Notes: generated by a model not told the origin, from the sequence alone. A stretch of DNA of 64,000 bases from Pampus argenteus (GCA_036937835.1 CM072861.1:5124001-5188000), one strand, 5' to 3'. Shown: positions 1 to 12,580, counted from the first letter of the stretch. Translations and numbers: made by a program.

Positions 1-1089
1 TCCCAGGTTAGTCAGATTTATTTGCGACAAGAAAATGTGAATGGTACAATTACACCTCAAACTGTCCAATGTTTACAGTGGACAGTTTGTATTCCTTTGT
101 AGAGAGACATTGTAATCCTTGGAAATTCTTTGAAATTAATAAAAGAAAAGTGTACAGTGAATGTGAACTTACACTTATTAGGTGGTCTGAAAAACAACAA
201 AGATAACAGTATGTCAACATGTTAGTCTAAACTTACAATTGAGCTTCTAACTAGTGTTTTTAGCATTGTTGTACCAAAAATACATTAATTAATTGAATTA
301 ATAACTCTCTCTATGTTGATGCTTAGTCCAATATTATGACAAAATACTTAAATTCACCTTTATTTAGATTTAAATGATCATATTCCTGTTGTTATTTCTA
401 CACAGTTGAATCAAGTTACTTTCTCATCTGAAGACCGTGCACACACACTTTCAATTGTGAATGTGTGTTTTGGGCATGCATTTGTATACCAGTGCAGACA
501 TGTGCACTTACATAATTAGTTCAAAGCCATCCGCTCCGTCCCTCTATATTTGTGCCAAGCAAGACATTTCAGGAGGAAATTGACTTCTTGCATTGCCAAG
601 TTTGCCTGCAGGGATAAACTGTGGGACATAGAAGTTACTTGGCTTGGAAATGATGCTAAAATGAAATAAGTATTGATGTGTAATGGGCAGTTATTGCTGT
701 AAGTAAGAAGAAAGGGCACTCCAGATTCTCTGAATTACCAGCTGTTTCAGAATATTTATTTACTCAACCACAATGTAAGGGGGGTGTTTGCAGACTGGGG
801 AACATGGATGCAGTATTTATACTGATAGTTGTAAATTTAATGTTACACAGACATTCTGTGCCAATCCAATAAATACTGTGACAGTTATACCCAGCAGCAC
901 AGTGAAAGATAGTGTGTGGATGTCTCAGGATGCGGATTACCATGTAAGCCTTTAACACAGTAGGCAAAGGTACATGCATCAGTTGACTTTTTACATATTT
1001 AATTATGACCAAGGTCTTTCCCTAACCTTAATCTGTGACACTGGTACAACAGCAGGCATATGCCACTTTCTAAACAAACTTTGGGATTT

Positions 1090-1093
<4 letters not shown>
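1..1093. other. AT-rich non-coding DNA, no gene seen
   Basis: Short open frames here have no recognisable domain, biased composition or splice context. I see no repeat that I can name. Confidence 0.5.

Positions 1094-1120
<27 letters not shown>
1094..1120. repeat. poly(A) tract
   Basis: An uninterrupted run of about 27 A follows TTT. It may be the tail of an old retroposed sequence on the + strand, but the DNA just upstream is not a repeat I recognise. Confidence 0.8.
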
Positions 1121-1158
1121 CTTACAGATTACAGAATTAATTTGTAAACAGATAAAAG

Positions 1159-1440
1159 TGTCACACCGCGGTGAGGTCAAGCTGGGTTTTTGTTATTTAT
1201 GTCTTGTCATTTCCTGTTTTATTTTGAAAGATAACTCTCCTCTCATTTTAGGTCACTTGCCCTTCCTCATGTGTCACCGGTCTGATTGTCTTCCCCGCCC
1301 TGATTGTTTCCACCTGTTCCCCATTTCCCTCGTGTATATATAGTATGTGTTTCCACTTGTCTTGTGCTGAAGTGTCTTCGTCTTCTGTCGATCACCCAAG
1401 CCGTCTTGTCTACCATAGCCACAGTGTGTTCTTATAAGTT
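1159..1440 (+). repeat. truncated solo-LTR-like repeat (Gypsy style)
   Basis: The segment starts TGTCACACCGCGG and continues with C/T-rich promoter-like DNA, including GTATATATAG near 1335, in the style of fish Ty3/Gypsy LTRs (TGTCAC start, TATA box, pyrimidine-rich body). No AATAAA or clear CA end is seen, so the copy appears 3'-truncated. The family is inferred from style only. Confidence 0.4.
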
Positions 1441-4400
1441 TATGTGCTTCCTTGATGAAGATATTTTAAAAAAACAACTTAACTGCACAAAATAAAAATG
1501 AAAAATACATTACAGATACATTATAGATATTACAAAATAATAATACAAAAATATTACATTATTCATACTTGGTCTGGAAAGAGGAGCACCAGGCAGCAAG
1601 CCAGAAAAAGAGTTGGGAAAATGCTAATAGTCTGGAGTTGTGCTTTGGAAGAAAGAGGATTTTGGTGGGTTTTTTTTGAGGGAATGCCTCGATTACTAAT
1701 TATTTTTTCTGTGTGAAGTGAAACTGGCCTTATAAAAGGGAGATTACTTTATTTCTGTAAAATATCTGAAAGCCCCACACTTGCAAATTGGATACTCATA
1801 TTTGTTGCCAATGCCAACCAGTGGGAATCACTTTGCAAAATTGCAATATTAATTAAAGAAGTAAACACAGAATCTTCTAATCTGTAGTTAGGAATTATGT
1901 AACGGTAAGTGATGATCTTAGCACTCAAACCATAGCTAAATATGCAATAATATGCATGATTTATAATTGACACATTTTTAAGCAGAGGTTGAATTTTCCA
2001 TGATATTAAAATACTTCAATGCTTCTGAAACACCTTGACGCAAGTCAAGATATATCATTTTACACATTTTAGAACTGTTTTAGACATTAAATGCTAACAA
2101 AAAGGAGAAGCGAGGAAGAGAGACAGACACACTCAGAGAGAAATGTGATGTGTGACTCCCAAAATGTATGACTATAGTGAAAGTGAGCAGAAGGGAATAC
2201 AGTCCATCAGTTCATCTGTGGGTTGAGAGGAAAGGCTCTGGTTGCTGTGATTTGCCCATATCTGGAAGAAGACAGAACCGTTAATTCCCAAGATTGTTCA
2301 TTTTTCACTTCATAATTGGTGAAGGGAAAATGAAAGGCTGGGTTTTTAGTTCTCTTTAATGTCTTCCCTGACATCCTTCATGCCTTGGCATCAGAGGTCA
2401 CTGTGTATGTGTGCTCTTTGCTACACTCTGATAGAACTGCTAGGTTAAAACACCATGACGTTCTTGAAAGAAATCTTTTCTTTTTTCTGGGTTTGTTCTA
2501 CAGTATTAAAAGGGAAGTTGATTGTGATTTATAAATAGAAATTGACATGGGATATGTGTGCGCACTGTTCTGAAATCTGATGGGCAGATTGATTGAGGCT
2601 GGTGACCACTGATTAAGGGCAGCTTTCCACTTCTGGTGGATCTACAACAGACATGAGTTAATAGTAAGAAGCATTGGAAGACCCATCTATAGACATGATA
2701 TAATCACACGGTTTCCTAAGTACAGTGTGTAATGCCCGTTTTGTGAGTTGAAACAACAGACATGGCATCATTTAATTCAATGGCAGCGTAATATTGTAAG
2801 AAGAAACATAATTCACAAACGCATGACTGTGTTCTTGAGTGAAGTGTGTGTTTAGGTGTTTAGAATTGAAGATTTCTAGCAAAGGCCTAGCAGAATATTA
2901 TATAGCCTACCACATTTTAAACCTCCTGAAGGTTATTTCAAATATCATATCCTGTGCATTACTCAATTCTCATTAAATAATCAGTGGAAACCTAATAATT
3001 CAGAATGTTTAAAATATTTTTTATTTTTTTTTAAACCCTGATCTTATCCAGAGTAGCTTGATTGTCATGCAATGCTTCTGTGCATCGAGGTTAAGACACA
3101 AACAAAATAAATAAAGAGCCTGAGGTGAGATTTTTATGGCAGCTTGTCATCTGAAAACAACTTCCAATATTTCCCCCCATCACAACAGCTTTCAAGGGTC
3201 GTCAGAAATGTTCTTTTGCCTCTGGGGAATTTTTTGTGATGCTGCATTGTTTGAAGTGGGTACAAACAAACCAAAGTGGGTCTCTTGACTGGCAACATGT
3301 TTATTCTTGCAGTCCTTCTGTAGGACATTTTTACTTATGTACAATGTGTTACAATACAAATGTGATTTCTCTTTACTTCATAATTGTTGCATATGGTTTC
3401 TGGCTTTTTATGAGCTTGTATAGTTTCAAAGGCAAAGTCAGTCAGCAACCATATTTCGAACAGAATGGAACTTTGGTTGTCTTGTTTTAGCTGACCTTTA
3501 ATAGCTTTACTTTTGACTTTTTTGTAGTGATGTAAAAGTCCACCCCATGGTGTGGCCAGTACATTGTGATATCACTATTGTGGTTACAAGTGCATCAGAG
3601 CATGTTTCTGGCCACAGTCAAAGGTGCAATAGACTTGAAACTTCAACCAGAAAAAGAAGAGTTTGTGGTGATATATCAATTATCCTCGCAGTCACTTTAG
3701 TTGTATATCCTAATTACTTTAAACACTTGTGTAAATGGAAGTGGAACATGTCATCAAACTGAGAGAACAGACTAAATAGGAAAGTCCTTGATGTTGACTG
3801 TGTGTTAGCTTACATTCAGCAATGCACATTAACACATATTGTTAATGTGTATTTAACTTGTCATTGAACTTGTTTACATGACCATGTCAATTGACAATTA
3901 TCTGTAATAATCCCATATTACTTGTTAATCCAGAGACTTTTAGAGGTTTTTTAAAAATACATAACATACTTGTTTAATAACCCCTTTAAAATGAACTTTT
4001 TCCAATCGTTGTAAGGCAGCCTGGTGGGAAAATCCAATTTCTAAATGTTGAAACCTTTGAGTGAAAGAGCTGAAGATACAGAGTAAAGCAACATCTTCTT
4101 CTTCATCCATCTTCAGAGTCTGTTTTTCCAAGAGTATAACATATGCGTAAATGAATAAATAATAACCTTTTAATCTCAATTGTGTTCTACTTTTCAGGAA
4201 TCTTATGTGAATGTATTAACACACAAACACCACCGCACAGACTGATGGTGTAACTCTGCTATAACTATTTCACATTTCAATGCTGCAGCCTTTTGATGCT
4301 ATACAGAAGATATGACCGTGCACAGTTTAAGATGCTCTCTTGCAATTTTAAATCACATGTCAAATGTGCGAGTGTGTGTAATGGAAGAAGCAGACAGAAG

Positions 4401-5376
4401 GAAAAAATGACCCCACTGCCTTATATACTGATTATATATGCCAGCATTGCTGCAACTTTATCTCTTTGTCTGTGTATTTTTTTTAAAATATGAAATTAAA
4501 ATTGAATATGTGGTTTGGTTTGCATGCACTGTGTGTGACCCCTGATTTATCAACAGGAGAAAAAAAACATTTATATGGAAATGAACTGTATAAAGTAATC
4601 AGCTTGGCATTTATGTAATTGTGGCTTGGCTGGCAAAATATATATGGTTTTTTTTTTACTTTCACTTGATGTCACAGCTGGCATCCATTCATTTATTCAT
4701 TTTGCAACACTTATTTTGTGCCCATTTTGTAAAAACCCAATCATTGACCTCTACAAACAAATCCACAGCATGTAATGAATCTATAGTTTCATCTATTTTC
4801 ATCACACAATAAGAGGAGCATTGTCTTTTGTCTTGATTTTAGTTTTACTCCAGTTGACAGTGACAGAAGCCTCAGGCAATGAAAACAAGAACATTTAAAT
4901 TTGGGTGACCACATGTCCCGGTTTACAGTCCTGGTTTTAAATGGAGCATCCTAATGTCCTGAGGAATCTCAGAAATATATTAATATGTACTTTTTTTAAC
5001 TGGCTGTGCAAAATACAGACATTTCAAGAATCATGGTAGCATCAAAATCACCACAATGATGATTCAGAATCCCCTTAACAGAAAATAAATAAATAAATAA
5101 ATTAAACAAATCAAATTGTTTCATGTTTTTCTCAAAATACTAAACATTAAAAGTGTCAAGTATCAGCAATATACACAAAATCTCCTTCATCCCCATATCC
5201 AGAAACAAAGACTACATAAAATAAGCATTTAAAACATTAAAAAAAACATGCAATTACAGATACATATTAAAATTACTTTAAAATGTATTTTCTTCCCTTT
5301 GGTTCCCATACTCTATGGCAGAACCTGGAAGCAGTTGGTGGGGCCTGCACCCACAGCTGACAAAACCTTTTCATAG
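1441..5376. other. long AT-rich non-coding stretch
   Basis: No exon, RNA gene or named repeat was recognised. There are short A runs and an AAAT microsatellite near 5,085-5,103. Open frames are short and of low-complexity or random composition. Confidence 0.5.
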
Positions 5377-5455
5377 GCTGACTTTCAATAGATCGTAGGG
5401 AGGGAGCTGCTCTGCTATGTTTGAAACCCTGACTCAGAATCAGGTCATCTGCAAA
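5377..5455 (-). repeat. 79-bp interspersed repeat, copy 1
   Basis: On the minus strand this segment is nearly the same as the + strand at 34,497-34,574: both run from TTTGCAGATGACCTGATTCT or a close variant to ATTGAAAGTCAGC with a handful of substitutions. A phrase like ADDLILxQGF can be read, which may be an RT remnant or coincidence. Confidence 0.7.
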
Positions 5456-5479
5456 TAGCACAACATGTCATATACAAGT

Positions 5480-5600
5480 GATTTATATGTAAGTGTATAA
5501 AAGTCAGCATCCTTCATATACAACCAGTGTTGGTCAGTAATGCATTAATTGCCCAACAGTAATGCATTGACACATATTCCTGGAATTTGATGCATATTCC
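5480..5600. repeat. possible DNA-transposon end (hAT-like style)
   Basis: CCAGTGTTGGTCAGTAATGC followed by a second CAACAGTAATGCATTGACAC resembles the abundant teleost sequence built on GTGTTGGGCAGTAACGCGTTA. A related phrase occurs at 43,518-43,535 next to the provirus. Assigned from memory of style only. Confidence 0.3.
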
Positions 5601-6340
5601 AGTGATGCTCAAAGCTAGCAACAGTGATAACACAAACACAGATTACACAAAGCTAATACGAATACTAATAATACAAATATGATGATGTAAGTGATGAATT
5701 GTTGATTTGCCATAACAATCCGATACATATCAGTGATAGGGTGCTGTAGTGTTGGCTAAGACCACTACATGTGAAGCAATCAACCAATGTAGTTTATTTT
5801 TTGTTTTTTTCCGTCTAGCCATTCATTCTCCCTGGTAAACTGACTTTATGTGCGCATCTTAATCTCCTTTCCCCACAGCCAACAAACATAAATAAACAAA
5901 CTAATGCATGTAGTTTGCATTTTGTTTACTGCTTTGGCAATATGGTAATGCCAGCAATAAAGTCAGTGAATATAATTTAAAGACAGAGATTACATTGCAG
6001 TGAGAAAAACAGCTCATCTGCTGATGTTGAGGTGCTCTTTCCTTTCTTTGTTGTCGAGAAAGAGATGTAGGAGGCAGAGAAAGAGAACCGAGAAAGGGAA
6101 ATTGACTAGAAAAAGTATTGCCATTATATACATATGGTTTATGAGCATTGCATTTGTTTGTTGTGCTCAACATCACAGTGTGGAGAGAGGCTGGTGATGT
6201 GGACTACTCATCTTAATTTACAGGTAGGCAGTGAAGTGAAGGAAGAATATTTTATAAAAAGGAAATAAAGTACCAAGAAAGAATATGGGGAAAAAGAAAA
6301 AATAATATGGAAATGATTCTATATATAACCCTATATATAT
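5600..6340. other. no gene recognised
   Basis: AT-rich DNA with short open frames on both strands that look like chance. No repeat was identified. Confidence 0.4.
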
Positions 6341-6344
6341 ATAT

Positions 6345-6642
6345 AGAGGGCTGCTCCGCTGTCATAGGGAAATATATAAGAAATCTTTCCTGCCACAGGC
6401 CATCACCGTGTACAACAATAGCTCAAATCCGGTCATATATTATATATCATGTTTTATTTTACTTATTCTTATTTATTTATCTTAATTTCTTATTCTTATT
6501 TAATATTATTCTTATTTAATTATTATTAATTATTATCTTATTGTTGGTTGTTCTTTTTATTTAATTTTGTTGTATTTGTGTTACGCTGCTGCTACACTCT
6601 AATTTCCCAGTTTTGGGATTAATAAAATATATCTATCTATAA
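6345..6642 (+). mobile_element. LINE 3' end
   Basis: The start can be read as the last residues of a LINE ORF2 (KSFLPQAITVYNNSS-like), followed by AT-rich 3' UTR. It ends in CTAATTTCCCAGTTTTGGGA, TTAATAAAATATATC and TATCTAT, the same kind of tail as at 21,340-21,382. This is a 5'-truncated copy. The family is uncertain (Rex/Expander/L2 style). Confidence 0.55.
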
Positions 6643-8065
6643 GAATGAACAGACATGTGGAAAGAACTAGAAAAAAGATGATGAGCCTGTGATGTCATCA
6701 CCAACAGCATTAGCAAAGTACTTTCATTTGACAGAATTTCTTGGAAATATGCAGTACATAACTTAATTTTTCCTATTTAGAATTCTTTATACAAGCACCT
6801 GTCTTTATTCACTGCTTTGTTTAATAAAGTAATGCAACTATTGCATTTTTCTACTCAAGATTTAATCTCTTTTGCTTCCACACCATAGGATTTCAAGTCA
6901 TAAACGTTCGATATTTAGGATTTGAAATCAGGGAGACTCTAATCCAGTCAGTAGCATTAATATTATGTCTATAACACACACTATAGGAAAATTTGTGTAG
7001 ATAATCTGTTGAGACCAGTCTTGAATCAGGAACACCTCCATGACTTCTCAGGAGGGCTGAATTGCCCAATCTGCCCAATTATCCTTTAGTGTGGGGGCCA
7101 GCACAGTGGGGGAAAATGTTGCATTGCCTTATTTCAAAGCATCCAATCCAACAGAAAAATGGGCTTCCTTGAAAAGGACAAAAATACTTATTTTTGGAGG
7201 GGCCCTCCTGCATCGCGGTCTTACTTGCCAGTCATAGCTAGTTTACCAGCTGACTGCCTCTCATCACTTCTGGAACATATGGTGTGTATGTTAACAGGTT
7301 ATGTGAGAGTAGCATCTGTGGCATGCAGAGGCGAGGAGGATCGTCATTTTTCATTTCACTGATTTATTTTTAAATTTTTTTCTCAACATAAATATCACTT
7401 GATAGTTTAATAAAGTAGTAAAGTAGTTCTACTACTGTATAATAGTAGTAGTACAAAATATATAATACTGGTAGTAGTTGTACTAAAGTATAATTTTAGC
7501 TTGGCTAGAGGTAATTATATTATGTACAATGTCTAGTTATCAATCCATTTTCTAATGAATTCCTTAACGTAATATACTGCCAATGAAATAATATTTTTTC
7601 TTCTTTTTTATTATTTTCAACAGGGCAATACAACACTGGTGATAAATGTCCTATTAATGTATAAGTAGATATTAGATACTCAGGACGTGTTGCATTCAAA
7701 TATGACAATATGAGAATAATACATCAGCAACAGGCAACAGCTTCTGTGTTTAGAAATGTGTGAATGTCTAGTGGAAAAGACCAAGTGGCACACTAGTCTT
7801 ATCAATAATGCAGAGCTCTGCTGTTAGTGGAAGCATGAACCGTTTTGGACAAACCAAGCTCAGTGGGTCTGTTGAAAGCAATGCTGTGTCACTCTGAATT
7901 GTTCATCCATGAGTAAGTACCTAAAGAGCACCCTACTATACTGACTGTAAACACAACTCATATTCAATTGCTTTAACCTCTTAAGACACGAGCCCTTGTT
8001 TAATATGCATTTTTTATTTGTCTTTGCAAACATATATTTGAACATATTTTGAATATCACAGCCCA
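6643..8065. other. non-coding, no feature recognised
   Basis: AT-rich DNA with repeated AGTAGT-like patches near 7,400-7,480. No exon or named repeat was recognised. Confidence 0.4.
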
Positions 8066-8068
8066 AAA

Positions 8069-8094
8069 TAAATAAATAAAATAAAATAAAATAA

Positions 8095-8170
<76 letters not shown>
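8069..8170. repeat. AAATA then (AAT)n microsatellite
   Basis: AAATA/AAAAT units run to about 8,096 and are followed by about 24 uninterrupted AAT repeats. The poly-tyrosine reading of the minus strand is an artefact of this repeat. Confidence 0.95.
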
Positions 8171-8935
8171 TGTATAAATAAAAAATGTATATATATGTGT
8201 ATAAATATCAAGGATCAATGGCACGAATTTCACAGCCTGGACATGACAATGGAAGTTTTCTGAATGTACTATTTACTCTCAGATAGACAATCTACGAACA
8301 TACATGACATTGTTTTGCTTGGACATCTGTGGGTAAACAAAGAAAGGCCTACACGCAATCATACATGGTGTGTCGACCACAGCTGCCTAACATAAGCTTC
8401 TGCACACTGCACAACATATGTTCTTCATTTGTAACAAGTCTTATTTGCATTGTATATATTAAATAATAATAAACTAACAGATAAACTACAGTCTTCCCAA
8501 TTGCAAATTTTGTCAGACATTTGCATTTGTTTAAAAAAAATAAGGACTATCAATAAGGAATATCAAATTCAGGCCTAAAGTGTATAACAGCTGGCTAAGG
8601 TTAACAATTTATCTGTTGTTACAAGGCCTAGTGATGCACAGACACACCCATACACAATGATCTGTGCTGATGCTCTGAGATTATCCGTAATTTTCCAGTG
8701 TCACTTGAAATACAATGTAATGGACTCCACAGATAGAATGACTCAAGGCTAATGATAGTAATAATAATAAACACACTTGAGTGTGTATATCTGTTTGTGT
8801 TACTACTTATGTATGTATATCTTCTTGTTTGTGACATTTGGTCAGTATGCATTTTCTTTGTGATTATACATCCATGCTTCACTGCTCGCATGTGTGTTCT
8901 GTCAGTCATGATCATATTTAGGTAACATATATGGA
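8171..8935. other. no gene recognised
   Basis: AT-rich DNA. The minus-strand open frame of about 116 codons at 8,628-8,978 has no recognisable motif and runs into an inverted-repeat arm, so I treat it as chance. Confidence 0.4.
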
Positions 8936-8941
8936 AAAAAG

Positions 8942-9160
8942 AGTTTGCAGCTATTACACCCAAAGGGAGGAGTTGCATGGCATTTTAGAGCTTGGGGATG
9001 TATATGCATGCCTGTGTGGTTCTGTGTATGTGTTTGTATTAACCTCTTGATGCACAACATGGGTCAAAAGTGACCCAACTTTTTTCTGTCTCTATGCAAT
9101 ATATTGATTTCATCATGCAGTATTGCAGGCTTCTCCCTTTGGGTGTAATAGCCACAAACT
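8942..9160. repeat. inverted repeat with about 28-bp arms
   Basis: The left arm, GTTTGCAGCTATTACACCCA plus AAGGGAGGA (about 8,943-8,971), is mirrored by TTCTCCCTTTGGGTGTAATA plus GCCACAAAC (about 9,130-9,158), with an AT-rich centre. Near the middle, TTAACCTCTTGATGC (from 9,038) precedes GGGTCAAAAGTGACCC, a short perfect palindrome. TTAA plus CCTCTTGATGC recalls piggyBac-type ends, which is only a suggestion. Confidence 0.5.
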
Positions 9161-10800
9161 TTTTTTTCCCCCCGAATACCATGTTGCCTAAACACTCTCC
9201 CTGTACTTATACAAAACAATACAACTACATACACATGGACATGAAGTCAAAACAAGAATGTTGAACATGCCGTAACTCCAAATTCTATGAGTATAAATGT
9301 AGCCCTCTAAGGCTTATAGCTAATGGATTTTTTCCACCTGTGAGATGGGCCCCACTCACCCCTTGAGAATAAATTACCCTGAGGTCATACAATCTGTTCC
9401 AAAAAACAGCCTTGCCTTCAGCTATGCGCAGTGGAAACTAGATCTTAATAGGCTGCACATACACTGATTGAATCTGGAGTTACAGTACGTAACTAACATT
9501 CTATTCTTTAGCATTCATATAGACTTCTCCCTCTAAGGCTATTGCTAGTGGAATGAGGACACAGCACAATATGTTTCATTCCACACTGGGTTGGCCCAGT
9601 ACCACAAGCACAAATACACACCCACTAAAGAAACTGAAAGAAAGATGAAGACAAAGACTGATCCATGCCCATCCATTGCGTCATGCTTAATGGCACATCA
9701 CAGACCCCAATTGAGCCCCAGTGACACATTATAGTAGAATATCTAATATTCTCCAGGAGTGGGTGAGGACTGGGAACAATTAAATACTACTTCTGTGAGA
9801 AAACAGAGACAAAGGTTACACGCCATAACAGTCCAGGAAAACGATAGCTCTCCATGCGTCAACAGACAGGAGAGAGAGCACACAACTGTATCCCCCGATA
9901 ATAATTACTATGACAGTCAGTGCAAAGTGAGTCACAGAAAAGTGGGAGACAGCTGTCAACTGCTAATGGCTAAAGAAGCTAACCGGTTATTTAAAAAAAA
10001 AAAAAGCATCCTCATTGGTAACATTAATATATCCGGTGAACTGTACAACTTTTTGCCTGTTTGTAAGTTAGAAAATGTAGCAAAGTAGTTAGCCTAAATC
10101 CCCCTCAAGTAAACAAGTGGTTGCCATGGAAAATGATCAGCAGGCAGCTGAGAAGAGTACAGCTCTCAAACTGAAAAGCAGGGAATTTGAGTGCCTTGCT
10201 AAATGGAAGAGTGGAGCAGCTAGAAAGGAACAAAAAGACAAGACACTGTGAAAACACATAGATCCTCTTCACTGACTACATCCAACAAAAAGAAGGCAGG
10301 AAGAATAACATCCTCATATTCATCACTGATTTCATCTACATCTGGAAATATACTCAATGCAGCAATTATGCATAGGCACAAGAGGCAGATTAACGATATG
10401 TAAAGGTGAACACCTTGACAGGGTGTCACGTACTACACCAAAGGAAATATCATGGTCCAAGGGAATGAAACTAGGAATTCTTTGAATAGGCATTCCCCTG
10501 GTTGAAAGCTCAGGTGGACACCAATAGGATCAAGAAAGACTCTCTTTGGAATGAAATATTACATACTTCTGCATTATAGTATGGGGGCAAAATGTATAAT
10601 CTGGTTAAATTAATGTATTTGGAAACCAGGTGTGCTGTTGAAATTGAATAGAAACATACTGAATTCTTCGCCCAAAGAAGAGGTGTTCGTCAGGATTACG
10701 ATTTGAGTCAGACTTCAATGAATAATTTGTATAAAAATTAAATTGCTGTTTAGTCGGATCAATGTGCTGCTCATGGCCTCTCCCTCCTAGATAGAGTGGT
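9161..10800. other. unassigned repeat-like DNA
   Basis: Two similar blocks, CCCTCTAAGGCTTATAGCTA at about 9,302 and CTCCCTCTAAGGCTATTGCT at about 9,529, suggest an unnamed repeat. The 109-codon open frame ending at 10,088 has no recognisable domain. Confidence 0.3.
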
Positions 10801-10875
10801 GACATCACTGTTTTATGCTGATGACCTTTTTCTACTGTCTCCTACTGCAACAGCAGGACATAGTATAAACGTACT
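10800..10875 (+). mobile_element. tiny LINE reverse-transcriptase remnant
   Basis: The + strand reads LFYADDLFLLSPTATAG, with the YADD catalytic box of LINE RT flanked by hydrophobic residues and a family-like LLSPT. No longer homologous frame is visible around it. Confidence 0.5.
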
Positions 10876-11044
10876 AGGGTCAAGTTCTTCCATTCTAAAG
10901 CCCTCCAAACCCAGGAGCTGAGGTCAGAAAAGAGTCCCCTAGTCCTCTAAGTGACATAGTCTATATTTGTATATATATATATATATGTTCCAGCCAGATG
11001 GCTGCTGCAATCCTCCCTAGCAATTTATGTAGGCTGTCGTTGCG

Positions 11045-11305
11045 TTGTTGTCTGTGCAGATCAGCACATGCCGATCTTGCAGCAGCAGCGGGGTGAAACA
11101 CTATCACTTTCCACATAGTGAGAGGTTCCAGTGTGTCTATGTGGAGAGACATGCAATGGCCACTTTCCTCTCCACCCTGAGAGATGCGTCTGTGAACACT
11201 GGGATGTATGATGCAGCTTTTGCCAGAGGTGCCGCTGCTGACTGGATGCAGAGATTTTTCCAGTGGGCCAAGTCAGGAGGGATGGACACCACGCATCTCC
11301 ACTGA
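11045..11305 (+). other. unidentified GC-richer ORF, possible decayed coding DNA
   Basis: This 86-codon frame has balanced composition unlike the AT-rich surroundings, including VERHAMATFLSTLRDASVNT and DWMQRFFQWAK. It could be a fragment of a transposon gene or a lost exon. I do not recognise it. The minus strand is also open over much of the same span, which weakens the case. Confidence 0.25.
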
Positions 11306-11314
11306 CACACATGG

Positions 11315-11556
11315 CTAAACCACACAGTGAGGGATGTTCAGAGAAAAAACTAGATGACTGCAGTGTAGAACTGGATCTGAAGCTCCTGAGGCAGGTTGAA
11401 CTTCCTGTGCAGGTTGAACAAGTTTCATTGCCAGGTTGTTATGACCAGACCAGAGGGCCAGCTGTACAACCTCTGCATCTGTACTCAGTCTCATCACCAT
11501 GTCCGAAGAGGCTGACAACTGTTGTGTCTTCTGCAAATGTCGGTTTAAAATAGTTT
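11315..11556 (-). mobile_element. LINE RT remnant
   Basis: The minus strand begins FAEDTTVV, a decayed FADDTTVV box, followed by GDETEYR and, after a frame change, EVVQLALWSGHNNLAMKL. This is the order expected downstream of the RT catalytic box in L2/CR1-group LINEs (compare the intact copy near 39.4 kb). It contains frameshifts. Confidence 0.55.
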
Positions 11557-11756
11557 ACCAGATGGGTCTCCTGAGGTGTAGTCATCGGCATTATCTTTAC
11601 CTGTTCAATAGAGTTCAAATCTCCCTAGAATATACAATGACATGACAGCACACGTATATGCACATCAGGGTCTTTTCCAGAAACACTGACCATTCCAGAT
11701 CAAGAACATTTTCAGAGAAATTTAAAGGCTGGTGTATAATGACTGAAAACATTAAG

Positions 11757-11826
11757 GAATGGTTGCCAAGTGGTAAGGGCGTTAGTCTAGTAAACACAAG
11801 ATTGTGGGTTAATTCTCTGTCTCCTT
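11757..11826 (+). pseudogene. tRNA-Thr-derived pseudogene
   Basis: GGTTGCCAAGTGGTAAGGGC, then GTTAGTCTAGTAAACACAAG, follows the layout of the tRNA-Thr genes at 20-22 kb (A box, anticodon loop). However, the anticodon stem is mispaired, the T arm is degraded (GTGGGTTAATTCTCT) and the acceptor stem is lost. Confidence 0.6.
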
Positions 11827-11998
11827 AAAGAGCCTATCTTCACCCTCATACTATGATGCACCTGTTTAAGTGTACTTATCAACATTCCTTTAGTACAGTA
11901 ACAGCTCTCGCAACAGCCTTCATTTAATAATTGAAGGTCAAGAAACTCTTCCGTAGAAAAGTAAAGCCTGGGCTAAAATTGTTGGAAAACAAAAGGGA

Positions 11999-12078
11999 TC
12001 ATGGCCACATGGAAATGTGTTGGTCTTGTAAAAAGACCAACACATTTCCAAAGATCATGTTTCAGTCCGCATCTGTAC
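11999..12078 (+). pseudogene. tRNA-Thr-like pseudogene carrying a perfect 17-bp hairpin
   Basis: ATGGCCACATGGAAATG, then TTGGTCTTGTAAA, and later AAAGATCATGTTTCAGTCCG, parallel the A box, anticodon arm and T arm of the tRNA-Thr genes at 20-22 kb. Between the anticodon loop and the variable region lies a reverse-complement copy: GGAAATGTGTTGGTCTT (12,011-12,027), 5-nt loop GTAAA, then AAGACCAACACATTTCC (12,033-12,049). The perfect pairing indicates a recent templated event or constraint. Confidence 0.55.
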
Positions 12079-12575
12079 CATCAAGGTAATCAGATATCCA
12101 TCCATTCATGAACAATAATGGTTTAAGCTTGATAAGAAGTGTGATGTGTTTGGAGTGGTTCAGAACTGCAGAGTGAAGAGTTGGCCATCAGAGATGGGAG
12201 GATGTTGCACTCAGTTGTTTTCATTCAAGGTAACCCCTTGTTCAACCCCTTGAACATTGTCAACTGAACATTTACTTTGAAAAATAAATCCAGTATGTTG
12301 ATATTTTCTTGATGGAGGTATGATTTTTTGATTTTTTTTTGGGTAAAAATAGAGACAAACAAAGATAATGTAACGGGTGTTGTAGAGGATGAGAGGGCAG
12401 TGTGGCATAAGGTACCTTTCATGAATTAACACTTCTGGTCCATCAAAACCTGGCAGAATCAGTAAAAAAAATGTGTGTTTGTGTGTACAGTATGTGTGTG
12501 AGTGTGTGTGGCTGTAGGGGATATGTATGTGTCAAACAAGCCTCTTCTACACCCTTTTACATTCCCATGCTATTC

Positions 12576-12580
<5 letters not shown>
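12079..12580. other. no gene recognised
   Basis: Non-coding DNA, TG-rich from about 12,470 to 12,530. Confidence 0.4.

Noticed and set aside
8000..8233. Minus-strand frame with a poly-tyrosine run
   Set aside because: It is simply the (AAT)n microsatellite read on the other strand.
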